Positions 1-10,002 of a stretch of DNA of 64,000 nucleotides are shown here, in pieces. Position numbers and translations under genes: made by a program. The DNA is from Sesamum alatum (Eukaryota > Streptophyta > Magnoliopsida > Lamiales > Pedaliaceae). Location: positions 47,799,115-47,863,114 of the forward strand of contig JACGWO010000002.1 of the NCBI GenBank assembly GCA_034509735.1, read 5' to 3'. The notes beneath the pieces are model-generated. The model had not been told where the DNA came from, made no database searches, and was given only the letters and a program-made list of their open reading frames with translations. Position 1 is the first letter of the stretch. Each line of letters starts with the position of its first letter.

Positions 1-104
1 CCTCATAGAGGGGCACGGGGATAGGGGCGGGTATAGACTGAGGGAGAGGGGAGGAGGGCGGCGGGAGGGGAGGTGGAGGTGGGGTGGTGGGGGAGGGTTG
101 AGGA
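1..104. repeat. G-rich low-complexity tract
   Basis: The first ~104 bases of the + strand are almost all G and A with few C or T, in many GGG and GGGG runs, then switch abruptly to AT-rich sequence. No reading frame or element end is visible. The tract may be the edge of a larger repeat cut by the window. Confidence 0.6.
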
Positions 105-404
105 TAAAAAAATATATAAAAGTTATATATATATTTTATTATAAATATTAAATATTATAAATATAAATGATATTATATTTTTTTTATATAAAATTCTATT
201 TAAAAATCATAATATCCGCTAAATTCCAAATCAGAATTCTACATGGCAAGAATTTGTTTTTTGAGGCTTTGTCAGCAAAATATCAATCCTACAATCTTAA
301 AAATGGTGCATAATTATCTTTTAGGTATATTTGGAAACTTTGGTGGCTGGATCCTTAACTTGCACAAAAATTAATACTTATATATTTTAATTATCACTTT
401 TAAA

Positions 405-585
405 ACTAGAAAATTCTAATTCGAATCAGGTTTGATCGAATCAAATCAATCATATAATAAGTGTGATACACTTGCTATGTGATTGATTACCTTTCCTGAA
501 TTATACATCAATCACATGACAAGTGTATTACACTTGTCATATGATTGGTTTAGGTTCAATCGAATCAGATTTGTGCTAGAATTTT
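405..585. mobile_element. Palindromic MITE-like foldback
   Basis: The left arm (CTAGAAAATTCTAATTCGAA, then an ATCGAATCAAATCAATCATA stretch) is matched in reverse complement by the right arm ending near 585. The two halves meet around 490-510, so nearly the whole element folds into one hairpin. No protein is encoded; the short frame at 483-698 is incidental. A clear target duplication was not identified. Confidence 0.6.
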
Positions 586-1253
586 CCAGAATACGCAAAA
601 CTCAACCCTGTTTGTTTGTATTTTCAATTTTTCAAACAGTAATCACAATGCAAATATATTTATTTATATATATTCTCGTTCAAAATATACTAATCTAAAC
701 AATTCAATATAAAAAAACAATAATCTTCTTACCTGATGCAAACATACTCTCATCCTACACAAAATTAAAAACAGTGAAATCTGACAATAAGATTAATATT
801 ATACATTTTATTGTAGTGAGAGTATATTGATGTGGAAGGGTAGGGCGCGGGCATGTGTGGGGCTGTGGATAGGCCAACAGGGCGGGAAGATAACCTTGTG
901 GCGGAAGAGTTGGCACGTTGGTGGTGCGGGGTTGAGGTGTCGAGCCGACAGCAATCGCACTTGTCTGCCAACAAATTGGGGAGCTTTTAGGCATGCACGT
1001 CGCTCATCATTCGGACAACAATTTTTCCACTGCCACTTGTCTTCCATCTCTGCCCCATGCAATCTCTCTACTCGGGATTTTGTTTTGCTTCACGTCTAAG
1101 TATCATCAGTATTTCTTTAACTAGAAGAAGAGCAATACAAGCGGGTTAGAAATTTCTTACCACAATGAAAAAGAATAAGATGATCACATTTCCTTGGGGT
1201 GAAGGAATCGATTATGACATTTATTCCAGTAAGTGTCTGGAGGTGTCGGGATC
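586..1253. other. Intergenic, no gene seen
   Basis: AT-rich up to about 830, then a GC-richer patch at 830-1100 with overlapping short frames on both strands. None has a recognisable product or splice context. The patch could be an old transposon or gene fragment, but nothing identifies it. Confidence 0.5.
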
Positions 1254-1258
1254 AACCT

Positions 1259-1671
1259 TGATGTAGTAAGTGTCTCACATCGATTACAGACGAGTAGGTT
1301 GAGTGGCTTATAAGCCCCAATGTCTCCTCTCCCTAGCGAGGCGTTTTTTCAGGACAAAAACTGTGAGGCTCGTATAGAATCAAAGCAGACAATACCTCGC
1401 GCAACGGGGCACCGATCAAGTTACAAGTTGCATCATTTAGCGCCGTCTGTGGGAACGAAGCCATGTGCTCGTCCCAAGCCCCTCGTCTGGGGCCTGATGA
1501 TATAGCAAGCGTCCCACATCGATTGCAAACGAGGAGTTTGAGAGGCTTAAGCCCCAATGCCTTATCTTCCTAGCGAGACGCCTTTTCAGGACAAAATTGT
1601 GAAGCCCATACAGAGTCAAAACGGACAATACCTCGCGCAATAAGGCACCGATCAAGTCACAAGCTGCATCA
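1259..1671. mobile_element. Complete TRIM-type LTR element with 5-bp target duplication
   Basis: Two direct repeats of identical length (177 bp, 1259-1435 and 1495-1671) both begin TGATG or TGATGA and end GCATCA, giving the TG...CA termini of LTRs. They enclose only 59 bp (1436-1494), which starts TTTAGCGCCGTCTGTGGGAA, a sequence type seen just inside the 5' LTR of plant LTR elements, and ends in a C/G-rich stretch. The whole is flanked by AACCT at 1254-1258 and 1672-1676. No coding capacity remains. This fits a terminal-repeat retrotransposon in miniature. The repeats have diverged by several substitutions, so the insertion is not recent. Confidence 0.8.
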
Positions 1672-1676
1672 AACCT

Positions 1677-4600
1677 CATTTTGTTGCTCATATTACTTTT
1701 TAATTTTTTATGATAATCTAATCATGATTGTTTACTAATTTGAGTATCGAAAAACTAAAATATTTCCTACAAATCCTCGTTCCGAGGCTTGCAAGAATTC
1801 AGACTCGAAGACTTTGACTTGGACTCGTTGTGAATGATCATTAACTTTTAGTTCACATCGATCTACATTTCAAACTCAGAATAATTTTATTTCTTGATCA
1901 GAAACATGTATAATAAAGTAAAAAAAAAAAAAAACGAAATGCATTTGATGATCGACGTTTCTTCTGATGAGTTATAAACAGCACATTTCCCTCTCCTTAC
2001 ACACGAATTTCATATCCCTTTTTGACAACGTACGAGCGTAGAAAAAGGATTACAACAAGAGGATAATTAGAGAGAGAAACAATAAAAGTCGGCCTACGCC
2101 GACGTTGTCTCTTTCAAGATAAAATCGTTCAATCAAAGTTGTCTTCTCGTTCAGGGCCAAAGCATCTTGTGAGTTTTAGGGTTAGTCCGTTCTGAAAAAT
2201 TCTCATCATACATTAAAACATATCTAAGAACTTTGGGCTTTATGATGTGCGCCTCAATTTAGACTCCATGTCGTTTGAATTTTTAGGAGCTCGACAAGGA
2301 TAAAAAAAAAAAAAAAAAAAAAGAAAACTTGTCGGATCTATGGCGTTGTGGTATGGAATGATTCGTTTGTCTATTTATTTTTTAATTTTATGAACTGATT
2401 TAAATTAGTTTATTGCATTGTGTATTTTAAGCAATTTTAGGGTATTTTATATTAGTTTCTTTAACGGAATAAGAATTTTTTCATTGTCCATAAATGTATA
2501 TATTAGAAATGAAATAGTATTTGAAACAGAAAATTATCTGTGTCTACGTCGGAGGTTTGACAGTTTTCTACCCGTTTATTAATTTTAAGAAAAAAAATTA
2601 AAGTTTTTGTATAATTTAAAAACAGTAAACAAAAAATACTTACTCCCTTTATAAACATATCTAGCTTCTACCTCTATCTATGAAATTTCTATCTAATTTT
2701 CGCCCCTCATCCCGCCGCACACGACCTCAAATAAGGCAGTGTGCCGCACTGCTTTCTCCCTGAAATCCGATTCTGACCTATGATATTTTTGGACTAAAAA
2801 AACTGAAAAAACATATTTTATGGGACTAAAACAAATAATGTCCTAGTCTTACGGGACCAAAAAAGCATTTTGGCCCACTCTGCATGCTCAATTAAAAAAA
2901 AACATAGAGAATTAATTTATATTTCTTTACTTTTTATATGTTTTTTTTTTTTAACATTTTGAATGTTACCTGGGGGCATTTGGAATTAACCCATGATAAA
3001 ATAAGATCCTCTTCATTTTTAAAAATTATTTTCTTCACAAGAATATTCCTCTACTTAAACGTTGATGGAAAATAATACTCAGTATTTTATTTTCCAACTC
3101 TCCTTTTAATTTTAACCAATAAAAAAGGGCATGGAAGGGGCACTTTTTACAAATTAGCAGCATGAAAGTAGATAGCATAAGAACATAACTAATAGAGAAA
3201 AATTGTCCTTTTTTATTTATATAAAAGTGATCAGTTACACCTATCAATATATAAAAATATATTCGAATACATCATTAAAACATGATATTCATATATGTGA
3301 AATTCGAATTCAAAAATACTATATTAAAAATAATAGCCAAGACAATATTTTGAAAAACGAGAATCACAATTTCAAATATAATGGTTTCATACCATTAAAC
3401 AGCTCACAAGGCAAATAACCACAAATACGAAACACAATTAGATATGATGTCTACATAAACGTAAATTTAAACTTATCTGATAAGAATTGTATCATAAGAA
3501 TTCTTGTTCAATCGAATTACATATTTGTAATTTACTTACCTTCAAAAAATTAGACGCCTCATTCCAAGTTGTGCACCGGGTACAGTATCACTTCTCCTAG
3601 GATAAGACAGTGTCAGAATTTCAGCTTCTACACTCTGCTGAAACTCGCCTCAAACAACATTCAATCGCCAGAAAACTCAATCGAAATCTAAAACCCAAAT
3701 TTTGAAGAGCGGGAGAGAAACCTTTTGTTGTCCTTGTGTTGGTGCTCGTTGGTGTTGGTGTGTTTTGAAGTGAAGACTTGAGCTCTATTTATATGGCTCA
3801 ATTAGATATCAAACATTAAACAACATTAATGTTGTGACTTGTAACTGCTAGAAACGTTTGTAACATTTCTGTAGTTATACATGTGTAATCAGTAACAACC
3901 AGACGTTTCTGTTATTACAAATAAATTGCCAAAATCGTTAACAGTTGGACGTTTTAGTTGTTACAAATAAATTGCCAGAAACATTTCTACTGTTACAAAT
4001 CATTTGATTTTTAAAGTTCAAATATTTTTGCTGCAAATAAATATATATTTAGACTAATTTCCACACCCGCGCCCAAAAAATGTTGCCCTAAATATCAAGA
4101 ATCATAAATTCAAACTAGGAGATGGCCAAAAAGAGGACTTATGAACTTTTCTTTTTTTTACTTACAAATAGACAAAAATGCTTTGGCTTTTTAGGACTAA
4201 CATCATTAGTTTGGAAAAAGAAAGCCATGGTGAGACAAGATTGTTTACCAACCATGTCATTTTCAAATTGGGACAAATGACTAAGCAATTTTGTCATGAC
4301 TAATCTTTCATTGGTATTCATTTAAAATTATCTGAAAAAGATGATCAACATAATAATATATCTCCCCATTAACAAATATTTAATGTAAATTATAACTACT
4401 GCTCAAAAAACATACATATGTCTCAACAACAACAATTTTATAAGAGATAAGTCTATTCTATGACGACAATGCTTATGAAAAAATAGGTAAAATTACATCG
4501 ATACATTTTAAAATTAGAATTAATTACATAAATACTTTATGCCCGTTATAAAATTATACAAGCGGGCTCATCGCCTCGACTATAGTAGTCATAGGAATAT

Positions 4601-5521
4601 TCAATGTATCTAGTTTCACATTTTGAAAGTGCAGTAAGTACATTTCTCAGTATCTTAGTTTTAGATCTTTTAAATTCTTTAAAAAACAATCTTACCAAAT
4701 ATTTTTCTAGAACTTATAAACTAACTTTCAAACGTCTTATAAAATATTTTAAAAAATTTATAAAATCAACCAAATTAAAATACCCTTTAATAATTCGAAG
4801 TATAGGATGGTCCTCCTTCACTTTTTCTTTCTTTTTGTGACACAAGGACAAAAAATAATTTATGGGGCAGTGACCACTCCTTTTAATTTGAAAAAGAAAA
4901 AGAAGTAATATTTTAAGATGTCGGCAAATGTAATTATATTTAGTCACTTTCAATAAATCAAGTGAGGCCAAAGTGGGAATAAATAATAGCCAATTACAAA
5001 GACAAAATTAATTTATGTGAAAATTGCAATTATGATCTACCACCAAATAATACCTCAACTGGGTATATATGTTAAAAAGATTATAACTTCACTGGTTATA
5101 CTAATTAATTAAATTCTATTCCGAAACTACAATAATGAACAATTAATTATATAATGTTAAATAAAAGAATAATTCTCAATATTTAAAATTTTAGTTTGTA
5201 ACTATAAAAATATTTGGATCGATGAATTTAGATTTAAGTGAAGAATTTAAAAAAAAAATTAAATGACTCTATAAAATAATTTAAATCCATCGGTATCTAA
5301 GAAAATATAACTCAGAAATAAATTTGAAAGATTTTGAATTTAAGATAATCCAAATAAATTTAAAAAATTTATTATTAAAGATTTAAAATTCATAATCTTA
5401 ACTCCATCGATCTAAATGCACCATGAAAGATGTCAATTTGATAAGATGGATTAAGCACTAAATTCAATTATAATAAAAATATATAAGCTGAATATTTTTG
5501 TTAAGTTTTATTTATTTTTAT
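1677..5521. other. AT-rich intergenic stretch
   Basis: No supported gene. It contains poly-A runs near 1921 and 2302, a short GCAGTG/CACTGC palindrome near 2734-2750, remnants of foldback sequence near 2770-2880 (paired motifs of the GGACTAAAA / GGGACCAAAA kind), and a promoter-like region on the minus strand at 3535-3793. The rest reads as unstructured AT-rich DNA. Confidence 0.5.
3535..3793 (-). promoter_or_regulatory. Minus-strand TATA promoter with 5' transcript-like region (possible solo LTR)
   Basis: Read on the minus strand, TATAAATAG at 3793-3785 is followed by about 250 bp of GC-richer leader-like sequence and a consensus donor (GAAG|GTAAG) at about 3540. Upstream, 3840-3995, short motifs of the form GTTACAAATAAATTGCC are repeated. 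This could be an orphan first exon, or the promoter and R/U5 part of a solo LTR. No coding sequence follows on the left, so no gene is claimed. Confidence 0.3.
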
Positions 5522-5945
5522 GGTAAATTATATTTACCTTCCCTGAAATTTGACATAATTACGAATATCCCCCTCGTTGTTTGAAAAATTACAAATACCC
5601 CTCAAAGTTTGTAATTTTCAACAAAAGGCTTGAAATTGACCATTTTGCCCTTGATTTTTTAGTTAAATTGCAGAAAAATCATTCGAGGCAAATTGCATTA
5701 TTAACTCATCTTTGTAAAAAAATTTAAGAACCTCTCCCCCCGCATTGTAGTTCAAAAAAATTCAAAAAGTTTTAAAAATTAAATAAAATGCATAAGGGCA
5801 TTTTGGTCAGTTTACCCATAAAATAGATGGAAATGAGTTATTTGTTAGATGGTTACAAATCTTAGGGGGTTATTTGTAATTTTTTAAACCATAAGGGGTA
5901 TTTATAATTATATTAAATTTCAAGGAAGGTAACTGTAAATTACCC
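5522..5945. mobile_element. Foldback MITE, family B copy 1
   Basis: Terminal inverted repeats of about 90 bp: the left end reads like TAAATTATATTTACCTTCCC and the right end gives the reverse complement (GGAAGGTAACTGTAAATTA). Inner arms also pair (ATTACAAATACCCC on the left, GGGGTATTTATAATTA on the right). A related copy lies at 28373-28796. Non-coding. It ends about 200 bp upstream of the PUB9-like start codon. Confidence 0.7.
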
Positions 5946-6146
5946 TTATTTTTAATAATAAATATGGAATTAAGGCCAGAAGTAAGCAACTATATACTTT
6001 GCAGCCCCCTGAAAAAGAAAGCAAGAAAAGTATGATTGTGACTATGAGACCCTCAACAGTCTTCATTCCTCTCTTAATCTCACAACACTTCTCTTCAAAT
6101 GCACAACCCCACCCCCCCCCACCCCCCCTTGGAAAAGAAGTGAAAA

Positions 6147-8672
6147 ATGGCCAAAAGGGTAGAAGGAAATGCAGTTTCAGAGCTGAAAAAAGAGCTGCAA
6201 AGCGTGGTGGAGGCCCTTGTGGAAGAAGAGGATGATGATGATGATGATGACTGTAATTTGACAACTACTGATAGTGCCATTCAAATGTTGTCTGCCCTTA
6301 AGGAATTGAAGCTGAAGCAGAGTACTGATCAAGAGTTTGTGGAAATCAAGAATCTTGTCGGATTTCAAGAGCCACCTCCGGAGTTCAGGTGCCCAATTTC
6401 TGGGCTTCTCATGAAAGACCCTGTTGTCCTAGCCTCTGGTCAGGTTGGCTTGATTTCTTCCCTTTTTTTCTCAAATTTGTGTTTGTTTTTTGATTTGGGT
6501 TCTTAGGACTTTGGATGATACAACACTTGTTGTGATGTTGTCTGATTTAGAAGTTTGGTTTTGAGATGTGATGGATCAGACAGTCATTGTTCTGTCTGCT
6601 TTTCAGCTCTTGTTCTGTGTGTAAGGATGCTTTTCTAGTTCTTGTGTTTATCAGTGGAGAATGTGATTGAAAAATGCAGATGATACATGAATAGATGTTG
6701 CATTTTATCAGCATTTCATGGACTGAATGCCTAATGTGTTGCAAAGAGGTTAGATTAGTGAATGAGCTTTAATTGTAGGACTATTTAGCTATGTTGAGTT
6801 ATTACAAGTTCAAAAATATAGTTGCAAGAGTTCCATTCTCTTTTGGCGTAATTACACTGCCCTCCGTTGAGGTTTGCTGTAATTACACTTAGATCCCATG
6901 TGGTGTTGGAAATTAGGCCAACAAATGGATTCATTGGTAAAGTTCATGGAATTTGTTGACATAGTAAAAAGTTGAATGAGAATTCATATTTCCCCTAATA
7001 TTAACTTAGTACAGACTTATTTCAGGTTAAACAAATCTTTTCTGACTAAACTACCGTCGTACATTTTCACACGCTAATATATGTGAAGAGATACTTGTAA
7101 CAAGTCAAATAGTGGTAAATATGGATATTCATTCAACTTTTTGCTGATTTCATCAAATTCCATCGATTTTACCATTTTTTTGGACAAAAACAAACATCGG
7201 GTTACTAGGTGTAATCTCCAAAACCACAGTGGTCTGCGCGTAATTACATTGAACTTCAGGGGAGGACAGGTGAAATTATCTCTTTGCTTTTTCATGAGAT
7301 TTAGAACAGGATTTATTTTGTGTTTCGGTTGGTAAAAACTGTCGCAACGTGAAACCTGAACTGACGTTACATTTTACTACATGTTTAGCATATCTACTGT
7401 AATTATATGAATATTTTGTGTCAGTAAGAGAAACTTGAGCGAATGGAACGCAGGAACAATTCGTTTTCGAACCATGTAGGAGTTGTGTTTTTTTTTGTTG
7501 TTGTTGTATTTGATTTTGTGGTCTTGTTTGTCCAACAGAGGTTTCAGTTCTGTCTTGAAATTTCCTGACAGTAAGCGTGAAATTTGCAGACATACGAGGA
7601 ACAATATATTACAGGATGGCTGAAAGATGGGCATCAGAAATGTCCAAAGACTGATCAACCACTGCCTCATACTCTCCTCATCCCAAATCATTCCATCAAG
7701 AAAATGGTCATGAATTGGTGCAAGTTGCACAACTTTGACATGCCAAGAACCAGTCCTCCTGCTGATGACGAATACGCTGCAACCACGAACAACGAACGTC
7801 TGGTACAACTGCTCGACTGCCTTTCCTCCTCGTCTGCTTCCGATGCTGCAAAAGAGCTCCGGTTGCTCACGAGCAGATCGCCCTCGTTCCGAGCTCTCTT
7901 TGGAGAGATTACGGGTGCCATTCCTCAACTCTTCAGCCCACTCCTGCTAGACAAGGCCTATTCTGATGCTCGTCTGCACGACGATTTGGTTGCAACGGTT
8001 TTGAACGTCTCGGCCCATGAGAGCAACAACGGGAAGATTTTAGCATCTGGGAACCCGTTAGCCGTCTCTTTTCTAATTGATTCGTTGAGGAGCAAAAACG
8101 TTGAGACTAGAAGCCATGCCGCTGCTGTCATTTCTGCACTATCAGCTCTTGACATGAACAAAGATGTGATAGGAGAATCCGGTGCTATTAAGCCTCTGGT
8201 GGATCTTATTGCAGAAGGGGAACCATTGGCCTTAAACGAGGCTGCCAACGCAATTCTCAACTTATGCACTGTGATTGAAAACCGGGAACGAGCTATCTCT
8301 GAGGGGGCCGTCGTTGCCGTCGTGGACAAGATTGTGGGTCGTGTACTCATCGACGAAATGCTTGCAATCCTTGCAACTCTGTCATGCCACCAATGGGCAG
8401 TCGAGGAAATGGACGAGCATGGGATGATCCTCTGCCTGTTTGAGATGTTAAGAGAGAATAGCATTAGTGAACAGAGCAAGGAACACTGTGTCGCTATTAT
8501 TTACGTTATGTGTTTTAGTGATCGAACGAAGCTGAGAAAGATCCGTGAAGTCGATGATGCATACGAAACGCTGCGCCGTGTGGCGAGAACCGGAACTTCG
8601 AGGGCTAAGAGGAAAGCAAGTAGCATTCTTGAGAGGCTGAATAGGTTTGCTTTTGTTTCACACACTGCTTGA
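6147..8672 (+). CDS. PUB9: U-box/ARM-repeat E3 ubiquitin ligase, PUB9-like
   Basis: Two exons, 6147-6443 and 7590-8672, joined at a phase-0 GT-AG intron, give 459 residues, close to the length of Arabidopsis PUB9 (about 460). The N-terminus carries an acidic run of Asp residues (28-35). The U-box spans about residues 79-152 and is split by the intron: EFRCPISGLLMKDPVVLASGQ comes from exon 1 plus TYEEQYITGWL from exon 2, followed by CPKTDQPL and the IPN motif. The remainder, about 180-440, is leucine/alanine-rich helical repeat sequence typical of ARM repeats. U-box proteins recruit E2 enzymes and transfer ubiquitin to substrates; ARM repeats bind the substrate. The particular substrate is not evident. 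The start codon is the first ATG of the frame and precedes the conserved N-terminal helix. The 1.1-kb intron holds a foldback MITE (6846-7283). Assignment to the PUB8/PUB9 group rests on recalled family similarity. Confidence 0.9.
6846..7283. mobile_element. Foldback MITE, family A copy 1 (in PUB9-like intron)
   Basis: The left end (TAATTACACTGCCCTCC) pairs with the reverse complement of the right end (GGGGAGGACAGGTGAAATTA). Inside, ATTCATATTTCCCC pairs with GGTAAATATGGATATTC, and TTCATGGAATTTGTTGAC with the later ATCAAATTCCATCGA region. Two relatives lie at 15565-16024 and 27253-27790. It lies wholly within the single intron of the U-box gene. Confidence 0.7.
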
Positions 8673-9629
8673 GAGTAGAAGAATGTTAGAAACACACTGT
8701 AAATACCACATTGTTGACAATGTGTATATGTGTCCAAAGTAACGCTAATGTTCTTGCAGACAAGATTGAGGTTTGTGATCTTTATGGTTTGATGATACCA
8801 TTGAACTTTGATCCCTTCGATGCCATGATAAGTTTCAATAACTTCATTCTTCAAGACGAAATTGTGAGGTTAGGAAGTCAGAGCAAACAATACTTCATGT
8901 CCCATAGTCTGCACGTACGGTGTCATCAAGTCAAAAATATAGGATCCCATCAAGTTAACAAGACAGGAATCGTGCGACCAGTGTACTACACAGAGGCCGA
9001 TTGTCACATCAAGTTAAAATGACGGGGAAAGAGCTACTAGTGTAGTATCCTACTTAGACGCACACGACGCCCGGTTGTAAGTAGACGAGATCAGATCGCG
9101 TCGCATGCTGCATGAAATTAACAAGATAGGACTTTGAATGTACACATGGCCCAACAATAGATTGCAAGTAGACGAGATCGGATAGCGTCACATTCCATAT
9201 GAAGTTAACAAAATAGGAACCTTAGATGTACACAAAGCCCACAATACATTGAAAGTAGACAAGGGCGAATCGCGTCACACACCATATGAAGTTAACAAGA
9301 TAGGAGCCTTAGACATGCACAGGATGTGACGATAGAAAAAGAGCGACTAGTATAGTAATCTTCCTTAGATGAACATTAGGTCTATCGCGTCATACACCAT
9401 GTCAAGTTAAAAAGATTGAAAACGCAGACTGTATACCGGGTGCCATCGCATTCTACACCCATCAAGTTAAAAAGATAGGATAACAACGACCAGTGTAGCA
9501 ATTCTCATTAGATGCAACTATAAAGCGAATAAAAATCACTTCTTGTAATTAAATAATGTCACTATAAAAAGACATAATACATTCCACTTGAACTACCTAT
9601 AGAACACACATCAGGTATAAAATTTTATG
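8673..9629. other. 3' flank of PUB9-like gene and repeat array
   Basis: The first ~200 bp probably hold the 3' UTR. Most of the rest is the degenerate tandem array described separately (8920-9490). No gene is seen. Confidence 0.5.
8920..9490. repeat. Degenerate tandem array, unit about 87 bp
   Basis: GTAGACGAGATC-type motifs recur at 9081, 9168 and 9255 (spacing 87 bp), each followed by GCGTCACA-like and AAGTTAACAAGATAGGA-like segments. Looser copies of the AAGTTAACAAGATAGG core occur from about 8950 to 9470. Copies differ by many substitutions and indels, so the array is old. No coding frame persists through it. Confidence 0.7.
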
Positions 9630-9892
9630 TGTAAATTATAATGATACATTTTGGGGTTATGTTTAATTACACAAACATTCTCTGCTTTTTGTAAAATTAC
9701 AAATACATCTCTTTAAGTTATAATTGTAATTATAGGTTTATCTTTGATTTAATGGCAAAATTTTACACAAATACCCTCTATGACATTGCACTAATGCCCC
9801 CTCAAGGGGTGTACTTATAATTTTATAAATGATAATGTGTATTTATGTAATTAGGTTTAATCGTAGGGCTTCGATGGAATTTATCCAAAATA
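9630..9892. mobile_element. Short foldback MITE, family C
   Basis: The left segment GGGGTTATGTTTAATTACAC is matched near the right end by the reverse complement (ATGTAATTAGGTTTAATCG). Internal segments with ACAAATAC and GTACTTATAATT also pair. About 260 bp, non-coding, immediately upstream of the next gene. Confidence 0.5.
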
Positions 9893-9903
9893 TTATTTTG
9901 AAA

Positions 9904-9913
9904 TATATAAATA
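9904..9913 (+). promoter_or_regulatory. Candidate TATA box of the six-exon gene
   Basis: TATATAAATA lies 90 bp upstream of the ATG at 10003, a reasonable distance for a plant core promoter with a short leader. In AT-rich DNA such a match can arise by chance. Confidence 0.35.
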
Positions 9914-10002
9914 ACATGGATTTTAAACGTAACCTTACCTGTATTAACTGATTCAGTTAATAGTCTACCGGATTTTCAAACCGGAGCCAATAGTAGCGTG
10001 TA

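Noticed and set aside
827..1099. Overlapping 80-90 codon frames on both strands
   Set aside because: GC-richer patch with open frames on both strands but no motif, no consistent coding bias and no splice context.
1320..1505. Short frames over the TRIM element
   Set aside because: They cross the LTR/internal border and have no similarity to retroelement proteins; the element is non-coding.
7377..7928. 183-codon minus-strand frame
   Set aside because: It lies antisense to the intron and ARM-repeat exon of the U-box gene, with no splice logic or recognisable motif.
7958..8479. 173-codon minus-strand frame
   Set aside because: Antisense shadow of the U-box gene exon 2; the sense frame has clear domain structure.
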